DNA of 64,000 bases, taken from NCBI RefSeq assembly GCF_900769625.1, contig NZ_CAAGHK010000090.1, positions 1 to 64,000 of the forward strand, read 5' to 3'. Both the position numbers and the translations under genes were made by a program. Every line of letters begins with the position of its first letter. The first letter of the stretch is position 1. This document shows, in pieces, positions 15,864 through 25,189 of the stretch. The notes beneath the pieces were generated by a model that had not been told where the DNA came from, did no database searches, and saw nothing but the letters and a program-made list of their open reading frames with translations. Source of the DNA: an uncultured Clostridium sp. (GTDB taxonomy: Bacteria > Bacillota > Clostridia > Clostridiales > Clostridiaceae).

Positions 15864-17420
15864 TTATACAATTTTAGTAGTCCATTCTTCACAGTTCCAA
15901 GTTTCAGTGATTACATCTCTGTAGAACTCAGGTTCATGGGAAACTAGAAGTATAGTTCCTTTATATTCTTTTAGTGCTCTCTTCAATTCATCTTTAGCAT
16001 CCACATCGAGGTGGTTAGTAGGTTCGTCTAAGATAAGTATGTTTGTTTCATTATTTAATATCTTACATAATCTTACCTTGGCAGCTTCTCCTCCTGATAA
16101 TACTCTGATTTGTGATTCTAACTGTTTAGTAGTAAGACCGCATTTAGCAAGGGCAGCTCTTACCTGATATTGAGTATATCCAGGAAATTCCTGCCATACT
16201 TCTTCGATACATGTATTGCTGTTATCAGTTCTATCTTCCTGTTCGAAGTATCCAATGTGTTGATAATCTCCAAGATGAACTTCACCACTTAAAGGCTTAA
16301 CTATTCCAAGAAGGCTCTTTAATAATGTAGATTTACCAAGACCATTGGCACCAACTAAAGCGATTTTCTGACCTCTTTCCATTGATATGTTTAAAGGTTT
16401 TGTAAGTGGAGAATTATATCCGATAACTAAATCCTTAGTTTCAAAAATAACTTTACCAGAAGTTCTCGCAGGTTTAAAGTTGAATTCTGGCTTTGGTTTT
16501 TCCTGCATTAATTCGATTTTTTCCATTTTATCAAGTTTCTTTTGTCTTGATTTTGCCATGTTAGCAGTTGCTACATTTGCTTTATTTCTGGCAACGAAAT
16601 CTTCAAGTCTGGCAATCTCTTTCTGTTGTTTTTCATAAGCAGCTTCAAGTTTCTTTTTGTTTTCAGCATATATTCTTTGGAACTCATTATAATCTCCAAC
16701 ATATCTTGTAAGCTTTCTTTCTTCAACATGATAGATTAAGTTTACTACTGAATTTAAGAATGGAATATCATGCGAAATTAATATAAATGCATTTTCGTAT
16801 GATTGTAAGTATCTCTTAAGCCATTCAATATGTTCTTCATCTAAGTAGTTAGTAGGCTCGTCAAGAAGTAATATATCTGGATTTTCAAGAAGAAGCTTTC
16901 CAAGAAGGATTTTAGTTCTTTGTCCTCCTGATAAATCGTCAACATCTCGGTCAAGTCCTAAATCTAAAAGACCAAGACCTTTGGCAACTTCTTCAACCTT
17001 TGGATCTATTACATAAAATCCGTTATTATCAAGTAAATCTTGAATTACAGCTGTTCTTTCAAGCATTTTGTTTAATTCATCTTCAGTACAGTCACCCATT
17101 TTTTCATACAAAGAGTTCATTTCTGCTTCAAGATCGAAAAGATATTGGAAGGCACCTCTTAAAGCATCTCGGATACTTTGTCCTTTAGTAAGGGCAGCAT
17201 GCTGATCCATATATCCAACTCTGACATTGTTTGACCATGTTACTTTTCCTTCATCTGGTTGAAGTTTTCCTGTAACTATATTCATGAATGTTGACTTACC
17301 TTCACCATTTGCTCCGATAAGTCCAACATGCTCTCCTTTTAATAATCTAAAAGAGACTTCTTCAAATATTGCTCTGTCACCAAAACCATGGTTCATATCC
17401 TTAACAAGTAATACGCTCAT
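15864..17420 (-). CDS. ABC-F family ATPase (ribosome-associated)
   Basis: A 518-residue soluble protein with two ATP-binding cassettes and no membrane segments. Walker A motifs are GANGEGKS (about 36-43) and GANGLGKS (about 354-361), the signatures LSGGQ and LSGGE, and Walker B sequences LLLDEPTN and LILDEPTN. The charged linker between them (about 240-310) is the P-site tRNA interaction motif region. ABC-F proteins act on the ribosome E site to relieve stalling or protect from antibiotics. This one is close to the housekeeping YkpA/YbiT kind rather than a known resistance protein, but that is a judgement by eye. AGGAGGAAATTA precedes the ATG. Confidence 0.92.
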   Translation of the reverse strand: MSVLLVKDMNHGFGDRAIFEEVSFRLLKGEHVGLIGANGEGKSTFMNIVTGKLQPDEGKVTWSNNVRVGYMDQHAALTKGQSIRDALRGAFQYLFDLEAEMNSLYEKMGDCTEDELNKMLERTAVIQDLLDNNGFYVIDPKVEEVAKGLGLLDLGLDRDVDDLSGGQRTKILLGKLLLENPDILLLDEPTNYLDEEHIEWLKRYLQSYENAFILISHDIPFLNSVVNLIYHVEERKLTRYVGDYNEFQRIYAENKKKLEAAYEKQQKEIARLEDFVARNKANVATANMAKSRQKKLDKMEKIELMQEKPKPEFNFKPARTSGKVIFETKDLVIGYNSPLTKPLNISMERGQKIALVGANGLGKSTLLKSLLGIVKPLSGEVHLGDYQHIGYFEQEDRTDNSNTCIEEVWQEFPGYTQYQVRAALAKCGLTTKQLESQIRVLSGGEAAKVRLCKILNNETNILILDEPTNHLDVDAKDELKRALKEYKGTILLVSHEPEFYRDVITETWNCEEWTTKIV

Positions 17421-17818
17421 TAATTTCCTCCTGATATTATATATTTAATTAATATTTATTGACTTAATTTCAATAGAATATGTATGTGTGAATCTTCTTA
17501 AATGAATTTTTTAAAATTATGAATATTATGTCTTAATATGAGATATAATAATAGTTTAAATGATAGTTATGTTAACTGTCAAAGTAAATTTCTGAAATAT
17601 ATGCCTTAATAATAACACAGCATATATATAAATGTATTAATTACATAATATATAGTATAAATTCAAAAAATATATTTAAATTTAAAATGTATATAAATAT
17701 AATTAAAAATATTATAATTATATGGTATATTACCACATAAGTATAATATAATAATACTTTAGAATACTAATATTGTATAAAAAAGTAGAAAACAGAGGAA
17801 AATTGAAGGAGAAAAATT
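17421..17818. other. Intergenic, 398 bases, extremely AT-rich
   Basis: Divergent spacer between the ABC-F gene and the exchanger gene. A small hairpin GATAGTT/AACTGTC lies near 17562-17580. The remainder is nearly all A and T and I can assign nothing to it. Confidence 0.4.
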
Positions 17819-18778
17819 ATGAATTATATTGTATTATTGGTAGGATTTGCATTACTTATAAAGGGGGCAGATGTTTTTGTTGATGGGGCATCTTCACTTG
17901 CTAAGAAAATGGGAATTCCACCTGTTATTGTTGGACTTACTATAGTATCTATAGGAACAAGCGCTCCGGAACTTGCAGTAAGTATTATTTCAGCATTGAA
18001 AGGAAGTAACAATATTGCAATTGGAAATGTTGTTGGATCTAATTTGTTTAATACTTTGATGGTTTTAGGAATAACAACAATTGTACTTCCGATAATGATA
18101 CATAAGGAAAAAGTAAAGAGTGATTTTATTGTAAACACATTTGTAACTATTTTGCTATTCATATTTACGTTTGATGGTATTTTTAGGAGATCAGCCAATA
18201 CAATATCAAGGATTGATGGAGCTATACTTTTAGCATTGTGCATAGTGTATATGGTTCTTCTTGTGGTGAAAGCAAAGAAAACTAATATGCCAGAAGCGAC
18301 TGAAGAGGAAAAGAATGTTAATGTGTTTGTGAAACTGCTTTTGATTGTTATTGGTGTAGCTGGAATAGTCATAGGTGGACAGCTTGTTGTGAATAGTGCA
18401 AGCAATATTGCAACATTATTAGGAATGAGCGAAAAGCTTGTCGGCCTTACAATAGTTGCAATGGGAACATCACTTCCGGAACTTGTAACATCTGTAGTTG
18501 CAGCTTTGAAGGGTGAAAATGAAATAGCTCTTGGAAATGTTCTTGGTTCAAATATATTTAATATACTTCTTATATTAGGAACTTCATCATTAATAAGTCC
18601 AATAACTATAGAATCTGGACTTGTAGCTGATTTTTCCTTTCTGATAGCAGTTACAGTACTGCTGTATGTACTTGTATTCTTTAATAAAGCAAGAGAAAAG
18701 AAGTTAAGCAGGATTGAAGGAGCCTTGTTTGTAGCACTATATTCAGGATACCTGATATACATAATAAGTAGAAATTAA
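17819..18778 (+). CDS. Calcium/sodium antiporter (CaCA, YrbG type)
   Basis: A 319-residue membrane protein with about ten membrane segments in two inverted halves. Each half carries the alpha-repeat: GTSAPELAVS...GNVVGSN in the first and GTSLPELVTS...GNVLGSN in the second, the ion-binding core of K+-independent bacterial Na+/Ca2+ exchangers. It would exchange Ca2+ for Na+ or H+. GAAGGAG lies 8 bases before the ATG. The gene is followed by a terminator shared with the converging cation diffusion facilitator, making this a small metal-ion transport locus, though the two genes are separately transcribed. Confidence 0.95.
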   Translation: MNYIVLLVGFALLIKGADVFVDGASSLAKKMGIPPVIVGLTIVSIGTSAPELAVSIISALKGSNNIAIGNVVGSNLFNTLMVLGITTIVLPIMIHKEKVKSDFIVNTFVTILLFIFTFDGIFRRSANTISRIDGAILLALCIVYMVLLVVKAKKTNMPEATEEEKNVNVFVKLLLIVIGVAGIVIGGQLVVNSASNIATLLGMSEKLVGLTIVAMGTSLPELVTSVVAALKGENEIALGNVLGSNIFNILLILGTSSLISPITIESGLVADFSFLIAVTVLLYVLVFFNKAREKKLSRIEGALFVALYSGYLIYIISRN

Positions 18779-18792
18779 TATAAGTAAAAAAG

Positions 18793-18835
18793 AAAAGTAT
18801 CTGAATTAATAGTGCGGTTAACTCAGATACTTTTG
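18793..18835. terminator. Bidirectional terminator
   Basis: AAAAGTATCTGA (18793-18804) pairs with TCAGATACTTTT (18823-18834) between converging genes. Confidence 0.85.
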
Positions 18836-18876
18836 TACTATTAATTTTATTTCAAATTATTAATCAAAATAGTCTT

Positions 18877-19770
18877 TTAAATTTCATGTACTTTTTCTTT
18901 TATATATGGATTGACATGAACCATGCAGTGTTTTATTGCTGAATTCTGTTCGATTAAATCATGTATTGCATCTGCAATATCATGTCCCTCTGTGACAGTA
19001 AGATCACCATCAACTGCAATTTCTACATCTACGTAGATTCTGTTTGCATATAATCTAGTCTTTAAATTATCTATATTTTTAACACCGTCAACAGAATTTA
19101 TCTTATCCTCAATTTCCTGTACAATATCATCACTGGCAGATTGATCAATCATTTGTGTGATGCTTTGCATGAAAATATCGAAGGATACTTTTAAAATTAT
19201 TATGCATATAACAACTGCTACCAGAGAATCTAAAATAGGATAGCCTAATATTGAACCTACTATACCTATAAGTGCACCGATAGATGATAGAGAATCGCTT
19301 CTGTGATGCCATGCATCTGCTTTTAATGATGGACTGTTGATAAGTTTTGAATATTTTAATGTATAATAAAACATCCACTCTTTAACAAGTATAGATATTA
19401 CTGCACCTAAAACTGCAAAAACATGAGGTGTAGAAGTAGTGCCGGAAATTATATTTTTAATTCCTGATATACCAATACCGATAGCAACCATAAAAAGCAT
19501 TATTGAAAGAAGAAGAGATGACAGGCTTTCGATTCTATCATGTCCATAAGGATGCTCCTTGTCTGCTTCTTTACTTGATAATTTTAAACCGATAAGAACT
19601 CCTATTGTACTTACTACATCGGAAAATGAATGCATACCATCAGCAATCATGGCATTACTTTTTCCGAAAAATCCTATCAGAACTTTACCTATAGAAAGAA
19701 AAAGATTAGCAAGTATTGTTGTAATACTCACCTTAAACGCAACTTTATACCTTTGAGATTCATTAATCAT
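18877..19770 (-). CDS. Cation diffusion facilitator family transporter
   Basis: A 297-residue exporter of Zn2+, Mn2+, Fe2+ or similar ions driven by proton exchange. Six membrane segments are followed by a cytoplasmic ferredoxin-like domain from about residue 205. The metal site residues are visible in ADGMHSFSD (second helix) and DAWHHRSD (fifth helix). The second is the HxxxD pattern often seen with Mn or Fe/Zn transporters. The ATG at 19770 lies 7 bases after AGGAGTGG. An upstream in-frame GTG falls inside this ribosome site and is rejected. Confidence 0.93.
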   Translation of the reverse strand: MINESQRYKVAFKVSITTILANLFLSIGKVLIGFFGKSNAMIADGMHSFSDVVSTIGVLIGLKLSSKEADKEHPYGHDRIESLSSLLLSIMLFMVAIGIGISGIKNIISGTTSTPHVFAVLGAVISILVKEWMFYYTLKYSKLINSPSLKADAWHHRSDSLSSIGALIGIVGSILGYPILDSLVAVVICIIILKVSFDIFMQSITQMIDQSASDDIVQEIEDKINSVDGVKNIDNLKTRLYANRIYVDVEIAVDGDLTVTEGHDIADAIHDLIEQNSAIKHCMVHVNPYIKEKVHEI

Positions 19771-20185
19771 AAAAACCACTCCTATTTATCAATTGAAAAT
19801 ATAAAAAATAATGTTAGCAATATATTAATAACTATAATACTCTATATATACGAAAAAATAAAGAGTTTTATTGAAAAAAGTATAAGTAATTATTATCAAT
19901 TGAGAATAGGATTTAAGTATTGATGAAATATATAAGACAATTGCTGACTGACATTTAGAATTGGCAATAAAGTATGAGGCCTTTATAGATTTTTCATGTT
20001 TAATTATGATTTATTATTAAAATCCAGCTATGAATAATCATTTATGTATTAATGAATATAAGCTATAAGGACGTGATTTATTTATTGAAATTTAGTTTTT
20101 AAATATCTAATAAAAAAGAAATTATCGGAGAGACTAAATATTAGGTGAGATTTTTGCCAAAAAATAATATAAGGAGATATGTTTT
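19771..20185. other. Intergenic, 415 bases, nothing identified
   Basis: Divergent AT-rich spacer. No clear promoter pair, hairpin or coding frame could be supported. Confidence 0.4.
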
Positions 20186-20485
20186 ATGGGAGACTTAATT
20201 AATAAGATGAAAACTGAAGGCAGAAAAATGGGTGAACATATAAAAGGAGATACAGAAAACATTGAATATGAAATGAAGTCAATGGCTCATAATATAGGAA
20301 CTAATATGAAAGAAGCAGGCAATGTTTTGAAAAATAAAGCTGAAAAGATAGGCAGTGAAATAAAAAATGAAACAGGAAATATTGGGGAAAGTATTAGCCA
20401 TGCAGTAAATAAGATGAATAATGATATGGTTAATTTAGGAAAAGAAATAAAAGAAAAATATAATAATAAAAAGGATGAACAATAA
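20186..20485 (+). CDS. Amphipathic LEA-like/YtxH-like stress protein
   Basis: A 99-residue hydrophilic protein made of repeated 11-residue-like stretches rich in Lys, Glu, Gly, Ile and Met (MGEHIKGDTENIEYEMKS, NMKEAGNVLKNKAEKIG and similar), predicted to be an amphipathic helix. This is the look of LEA-type or YtxH-like desiccation and general stress proteins. The match is compositional, not a specific family hit. AAGGAG lies 9 bases before the ATG. A terminator (ACATGATTT/AAATCATGT then T6) ends the unit at 20501-20546. Confidence 0.65.
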   Translation: MGDLINKMKTEGRKMGEHIKGDTENIEYEMKSMAHNIGTNMKEAGNVLKNKAEKIGSEIKNETGNIGESISHAVNKMNNDMVNLGKEIKEKYNNKKDEQ

Positions 20486-20500
20486 ATATTTTATAAAGAG

Positions 20501-20546
20501 ACATGATTTAGATATATTTTACATATGTATTCAAATCATGTTTTTT
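20501..20546 (+). terminator. Intrinsic terminator
   Basis: ACATGATTT (20501-20509) pairs with AAATCATGT (20533-20541), then a run of T. Confidence 0.75.
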
Positions 20547-20661
20547 AATAAAAAGAATTTCTTTGTATAAAAATAGTAAAATATGGTATAATTTATAAGA
20601 GATGAAGAAAAATATTAATTGCTATATTTTAAGATAGTTTTATATATAAGAGGTGTATAAA

Positions 20662-22662
20662 TTGATAATTTTTTTGATTATAAGTATTATGGCAGCATTT
20701 ATATTTTTATTGATTTATATCTATTTACAAATAAGAAAAAGATTTAATGATATAGAAAATCAGATGTGTAACCTTAAAAAATCAAATAATAATTTTGATT
20801 ATGAGATTAAACGGATTGGAGATGAAATTGAGTCACTAGATGAAGAAGTATGCAGTATAAATGTAGAAAATCAAAAATCAGACACCTCTCATGAAAGCAC
20901 AGGAGAGGTATTGGATAAGAAAAAATTCTACATACAGGTAGATAATATGATCAGAAGATATATCGAAATTAATATTGATAGATATATTGGTGAGTGTAGA
21001 AAAGACAGAAAAAGAACAAATGGTCATAAGAATTTAAAGAAAATTGAAGACAATAGGAACATCAGATCTCATCTTCCTGAAAAGACAACTGTACTAGATA
21101 TAGATAAAGCGTTTCAAATTGGAATTGAAAATCTTAAAAACAAAAAGAAGATTGAATATGAAATTTCGAAATTTAAAGAAGAAAGTGGCAGTACTGAAAT
21201 AAAGAATTCGAAGCGTGACAATAAAACAATGATGCAGTTTTTTGAATGGTATTATCATAATGATGGTTCATTATGGATGAAAGTTAAGAATGAAGCAGAA
21301 AATTTAAAAAGCATTGGAATAACCTCGTTATGGCTGCCACCTGCATATAAAGCTCATAATGGCATAAATGATGTAGGGTATTCAGCATATGATTTATATG
21401 ATCTTGGAGAATTTAATCAAAAGGGAACGATAAGAACAAAGTATGGAACAAAAGATGAATATATTGAAGCAATTAAGGAAGCACATAGGAATGGCATTGA
21501 AATATATGGTGATGTAGTATTTAATCATAAAGCAGGTGCCGATGGTACGGAACTTGTAGAGGCTCGTCAGGTTGATGAAAATGACAGAAATGTATTTATC
21601 GGTGAAGAAAAACAAATTAGAGCCCACACTATATTTTCTTTTCCAGGAAGAATGGAAAAGTACTCAGCATATAAATGGACAGCAAACGATTTTGATGGAG
21701 TAGATTATGATGATATATCTAAACAATCAGGCATATTTAAGTTTCAAGGCAAGGAATGGGAAGAAGATGTTGACAAGGAAAAGGGCAATTATGATTTTCT
21801 AATGTTTGCCGATTTGGATATGGACAGTCCTTATGTTATTGAAGAATTGAAAAGATGGGGTAAATGGTATATGGATGAAACACAGGTTGATGGATTCAGA
21901 CTTGATGCAATAAAACATATACGATTTGACTTTTTTAAAGAATGGCTTGAAGAAATGAGAAATTATAGCAGAAAGGAGCTTTTTGCAGTAGGAGAATACT
22001 GGACATGGGATGTGGGGAGGCTCAGATACTATCTAGACAGATGTGGTCATTCGATGAAATTATTTGATCCGCCACTTCACTATAATTTTTATTCGGCAAG
22101 CAATTCGCTAGGTTATTTTGATATGAGAAGAATAAAGGATAATACATTACTTCAGTTAGAACCAGAATATACAGTTACTTTTGTGGATAATCATGATACT
22201 CAGCTTGGACAATCCTTGGAATCATGGGTAAGTCCATGGTTTAAGCCACTGGCGTATACATTTATACTTACAAGAGAAGAAGGGTATCCATGTGTGTTTT
22301 ATGGAGATTATTATGGCATTCCTGATAAGGGATATGAAGGAATAAAGGATATTCTTGATAGAATACTTTCAGCAAGGAAAAAATATGCATATGGAATTCA
22401 GCATGATTATATGGATGATAAGTCAGTTATCGGATGGACAAGAGAAGGTGATAATACTCATAAAAATTCAGGGCTTGCAGCTTTGATTACTGTAGCCTGT
22501 GGCGGGAAGAAGAAAATGAATGTAGGAATTAAGCATAAAGGTGAAAAATGGATTGATATGACAAGCCAGAATAAATGTGAAGTTACTATTGATAAGGATG
22601 GGAATGGAGAATTTTATGTTCAGGACGGTTCTTATTCGATATGGATAAGTAAAGATGCATGA
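20662..22662 (+). CDS. Membrane-anchored alpha-amylase (GH13) with a coiled-coil stalk
   Basis: A 666-residue protein joining a membrane helix (about residues 2-24), followed by a basic residue cluster, to a charged, partly coiled-coil stalk of about 160 residues and then a complete GH13 alpha-amylase of about 470 residues starting at MMQFFEWYYHNDG. The catalytic residues are visible: nucleophile Asp in DGFRLDAIKH, acid Glu in AVGEYW, and stabilising Asp in FVDNHDT. The enzyme type is the liquefying/cytoplasmic AmyS-like group, usually about 480 residues with no anchor. By the positive-inside rule the amylase would face the cytoplasm. The TTG at 20662 is 6 bases after AGAGGTG. An in-frame GTG at 20653 overlaps that site. 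Confidence 0.88.
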   Translation: MIIFLIISIMAAFIFLLIYIYLQIRKRFNDIENQMCNLKKSNNNFDYEIKRIGDEIESLDEEVCSINVENQKSDTSHESTGEVLDKKKFYIQVDNMIRRYIEINIDRYIGECRKDRKRTNGHKNLKKIEDNRNIRSHLPEKTTVLDIDKAFQIGIENLKNKKKIEYEISKFKEESGSTEIKNSKRDNKTMMQFFEWYYHNDGSLWMKVKNEAENLKSIGITSLWLPPAYKAHNGINDVGYSAYDLYDLGEFNQKGTIRTKYGTKDEYIEAIKEAHRNGIEIYGDVVFNHKAGADGTELVEARQVDENDRNVFIGEEKQIRAHTIFSFPGRMEKYSAYKWTANDFDGVDYDDISKQSGIFKFQGKEWEEDVDKEKGNYDFLMFADLDMDSPYVIEELKRWGKWYMDETQVDGFRLDAIKHIRFDFFKEWLEEMRNYSRKELFAVGEYWTWDVGRLRYYLDRCGHSMKLFDPPLHYNFYSASNSLGYFDMRRIKDNTLLQLEPEYTVTFVDNHDTQLGQSLESWVSPWFKPLAYTFILTREEGYPCVFYGDYYGIPDKGYEGIKDILDRILSARKKYAYGIQHDYMDDKSVIGWTREGDNTHKNSGLAALITVACGGKKKMNVGIKHKGEKWIDMTSQNKCEVTIDKDGNGEFYVQDGSYSIWISKDA

Positions 22663-22831
22663 TAGATATTCTACTGATAAATTATTAGAAACAGTACTGT
22701 ATTCGACTAATAAGGTAAAATAAAGAAAATATATAGATGCTTATGCAAATAAATTTATATTTTTTAAAAAAATAATATTGAATTTTATGCAGAATTTTAG
22801 TATAAAATAATAATGGAATTAAAAGAAGAAG

Positions 22832-22863
22832 AATACTGTTTGATTTCAAACAGTATTGTTTAT
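22832..22863 (+). terminator. Intrinsic terminator before repeat copy 2
   Basis: AATACTGTTT (22832-22841) pairs with AAACAGTATT (22848-22857), followed by GTTTATTT. It ends three bases before the dispersed repeat, just as the other copy follows a terminator. Confidence 0.75.
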
Positions 22864-22865
22864 TT

Positions 22866-22979
22866 AGGTATAGGAAAGTATAAAAATTTTTAAAACTGAA
22901 ACCTAGTTATACCAATGGATTAAGAGGCATAAAAAGGCTGAAGTGTTATCCACAAAGTGGGCGTGGCGCAGCCACTTTT
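22866..22979 (+). repeat. 114-bp dispersed repeat, copy 2
   Basis: Matches 4521-4634 at 111 of 114 positions without gaps, including the TTATCCACA nonamer and the AAAGTGG/CCACTTT end hairpin. The flanks are unrelated (GTTCTAATC here, TTATGTG there), so the boundaries of the unit are well defined. No obvious target-site duplication flanks either copy. Confidence 0.8.
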
Positions 22980-23062
22980 GTTCTAATCATAAATTAATGA
23001 AGTCTTTTTCATTACACAGCAGACAGAAGCGTGATATTAGTTGGATGAAAGGTTATATTGAA

Positions 23063-23875
23063 ATGCGAATAAATAAACTTTTTAGCAATCTTGGAATATG
23101 CTCAAGAAAAGAAACAAATAAATTGGTAGAAGAAAAGAGAATCAAGGTTAATGGTGAGTATTGTGTTCAAGGTCAATGGGTTGAAGATGATGATGAAATA
23201 TTGCTTGATGGGAAATGTGTAAAGCAGATGAAAAAGATTTACCTTGCATTCAATAAGCCAGCAGGTATTACATGTACACTGGATAAGAATACTCATGACA
23301 ATATAGCGGAATATTTGAATTATTGTCAGTATGTTTTTCCAGTAGGCAGACTGGATAAGGATTCGGAAGGACTGATTATTCTTACAAACGATGGTGTATT
23401 TTCAAATTATATTTTGGAAGCGGACAATAACCATGAAAAAGAGTATTTAGTGAGAGTATATAAAGCATTTGATGATGAATTTCTTGAAGCAATGAGAAAT
23501 GGAGTAGAGATTTCTGTTAAAAGCGGCAGCGGAGTCAAAAGAATATCTGATACAGAAGGAATAATCATAAAAGATGGAATAGAGAATAAAATAAATCTTA
23601 ATGAAGTCAATAATGGCAAATTAAGAACGAAGTCTGTAAGAACAAGACCCTGTAAAGTAGAAAGGGTAGATGATGACACTTTTAGAATTATCCTTACTCA
23701 AGGATTGAATAGACAAATAAGAAAGATGAGTGCTGCATTAGGATATAAAGTTACATTTTTGAAAAGAATAAGGATTATGAACATTCACATTGGAAACCTG
23801 AATACTGGAGAATATATAGAGATATCAAAAGATCAGATTACAGAAATAATGAAATTGAATGATAGAAATACTTAA
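23063..23875 (+). CDS. RluF-type rRNA pseudouridine synthase
   Basis: A 270-residue enzyme of the RsuA/RluB/RluE/RluF family. It has an S4 domain at residues 1-50 (MRINKLFSNLGICSRKE), the catalytic GRLDKDSEGLIILTNDG and the RNA-contacting LNRQIRKMSAALG block. The insertion between them and the NRQIRKM form resemble RluF, which modifies 23S U2604 in E. coli, though the target here is inferred. A frame extending upstream to 22943 would begin inside the dispersed repeat. The conserved start of the S4 domain and AAAGG 11 bases upstream support the ATG at 23063. Confidence 0.88.
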   Translation: MRINKLFSNLGICSRKETNKLVEEKRIKVNGEYCVQGQWVEDDDEILLDGKCVKQMKKIYLAFNKPAGITCTLDKNTHDNIAEYLNYCQYVFPVGRLDKDSEGLIILTNDGVFSNYILEADNNHEKEYLVRVYKAFDDEFLEAMRNGVEISVKSGSGVKRISDTEGIIIKDGIENKINLNEVNNGKLRTKSVRTRPCKVERVDDDTFRIILTQGLNRQIRKMSAALGYKVTFLKRIRIMNIHIGNLNTGEYIEISKDQITEIMKLNDRNT

Positions 23876-23911
23876 AATTTACTTTTAAAATTCAGGAGGA
23901 AAAGTACGTTA

Positions 23912-24370
23912 ATGGAAGAATTACATAAGATAGTAGAGTACAAGTTTATTGATAAGGATTCAAAGTTATATGATTCAGCAATAGATTTAAGATATAGAGA
24001 ATTTTATGCAACATCAAATAGAGCAAAGGAAACAATATTTGATGAATTTGAAGATAAGAGTCTGCGAATAGTTGCTTATATAGATAATAAAGTTATAGGT
24101 CATGCTCGTTTATTTGTTCATGATTTTGTAGGAGAAATTACACAGGTTGTAGTTGATCATGAATACAGAGGAATGAAGATTGGTGTTGGAATAATGGAGA
24201 GGCTTATTCAAAAGGTACATGAAATAAAAGCAAAATTTATCACACTTGATGCAAGAGTTTATGCAGTGGGATTTTACAAGAGATTTGGATTTGAGACTAA
24301 GGGTGAAGAATATATCTCACCAAAAACAGGTATGCCGATCATAAAAATGGTCCAAGAATTTAATTATTGA
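23912..24370 (+). CDS. GNAT-family N-acetyltransferase
   Basis: A 152-residue cytoplasmic protein with the GNAT core: acetyl-CoA loop VDHEYRGMKIGVGIMERLI near 87-105 (the R-x-x-G-x-G/A pattern appears as RGMKIGVG), preceded by the beta-4 strand GEITQVVV, and a late YAVGFYKRFGFE. The substrate is unknown. CAGGAGG lies 12 bases before the ATG. It starts 36 bases after the pseudouridine synthase and is probably in the same operon. An imperfect terminator follows at 24378-24410. Confidence 0.88.
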   Translation: MEELHKIVEYKFIDKDSKLYDSAIDLRYREFYATSNRAKETIFDEFEDKSLRIVAYIDNKVIGHARLFVHDFVGEITQVVVDHEYRGMKIGVGIMERLIQKVHEIKAKFITLDARVYAVGFYKRFGFETKGEEYISPKTGMPIIKMVQEFNY

Positions 24371-24377
24371 TACAAAT

Positions 24378-24450
24378 AAGAGTGTAAGATTGTACTTATG
24401 CTCTTTTTTAAATAAAAAGGGGTCCTGGAAACATATCCGGAACCTTTTTA
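24378..24450. terminator. Two back-to-back terminators for converging genes
   Basis: AAGAGTGTAAG with CTTATGCTCTT (G-T pairs allowed) then T6 serves the plus-strand gene. AAAAAGG...CCTTTTT (24415-24440) with an imperfect middle serves the minus-strand gene at 24453. Confidence 0.65.
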
Positions 24451-24452
24451 AT

Positions 24453-25028
24453 TTAATCATCATCAAGTCTTGCACGTAATAATGAGATTACACCGGTAAT
24501 AGATAATAAATATGATGCATACAGAAGTACAGAAGGAGAAGCAGAGTTTAGAATTGACTGACGGCATTCGTTTAAAGTCTGTTCAGCTTCAGATAGTGTA
24601 AGCTGCTTATAAGCATCGTTTGAATTAGAAATGAATTTATCCAGTAGTATAAATTCTGATTTTTCCGGCATGCATGCTTTTTTTGTGTTGCAGGCATCAT
24701 TACGTTTTATATGAATATCATTATTAAAAGGGTGAGAATTCTTCTTTAAATTACAGGAAAGCAGAAGAGGTTCATAAGATTTTTCTGAATCTATATCTGT
24801 ATTTTCTTGTTTTAATGGCTTATAAGTGACAGTTAAATCTGAAACGGCTTTTGAATATATATTTCTATTTTTCCTACTATCAGCTGCTGTAATTTCATTA
24901 TTGATGTTTTGTTCAAGTTTATACATGTAATCTGTAAAGTCTGGGACAGATCTTGAAGAACGTGAAGGCTTTACAGATTTTACAGGCTTAATTACAAAAT
25001 CATTTATTCTGTTAACAGGTACTCTAAT
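24453..25028 (-). CDS. Protein of unknown function, probable AUU start
   Basis: I do not recognise this protein. The first ATG in frame is at 24926, but it has no ribosome site. The frame stays open upstream to about 25090 with no ATG, GTG or TTG, while AAAGGAGAG lies exactly where it would serve an ATT codon at 25028 (or 25031). Starting there adds 34 residues rich in Val, Pro, Lys and Ser (RVPVNRINDF, then KPVKSVKPSRSSRSV), giving 191 residues. The rest is polar, with four cysteines and a hydrophobic stretch near the C-terminus (SVLLYASYLLSITGVISLL) before RARLDDD. It may associate with the membrane. Confidence 0.6.
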   Translation of the reverse strand: MRVPVNRINDFVIKPVKSVKPSRSSRSVPDFTDYMYKLEQNINNEITAADSRKNRNIYSKAVSDLTVTYKPLKQENTDIDSEKSYEPLLLSCNLKKNSHPFNNDIHIKRNDACNTKKACMPEKSEFILLDKFISNSNDAYKQLTLSEAEQTLNECRQSILNSASPSVLLYASYLLSITGVISLLRARLDDD

Positions 25029-25189
25029 AATAATCTCTCCTTTTAAATTACTGAGAAATACAGAAAATATATTAACTTCTGTAATACCATATTAATATTT
25101 ATTCAGGGAATGAGAAAAATATTAACATATTCAATATATTTAATTGATAATTTACTAGCAAAGATTCATTATTAGAACTTATTTTATAA

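Noticed and set aside
17824..18762. A 312-residue open frame on the minus strand
   Set aside because: It lies exactly opposite the well-supported Na+/Ca2+ exchanger and has no ribosome site. Its composition is that of an antisense shadow.
22943..23062. N-terminal extension of the RluF-type protein into the dispersed repeat
   Set aside because: The extension starts inside the repeat, has no ribosome site, and precedes the conserved start of the S4 domain.
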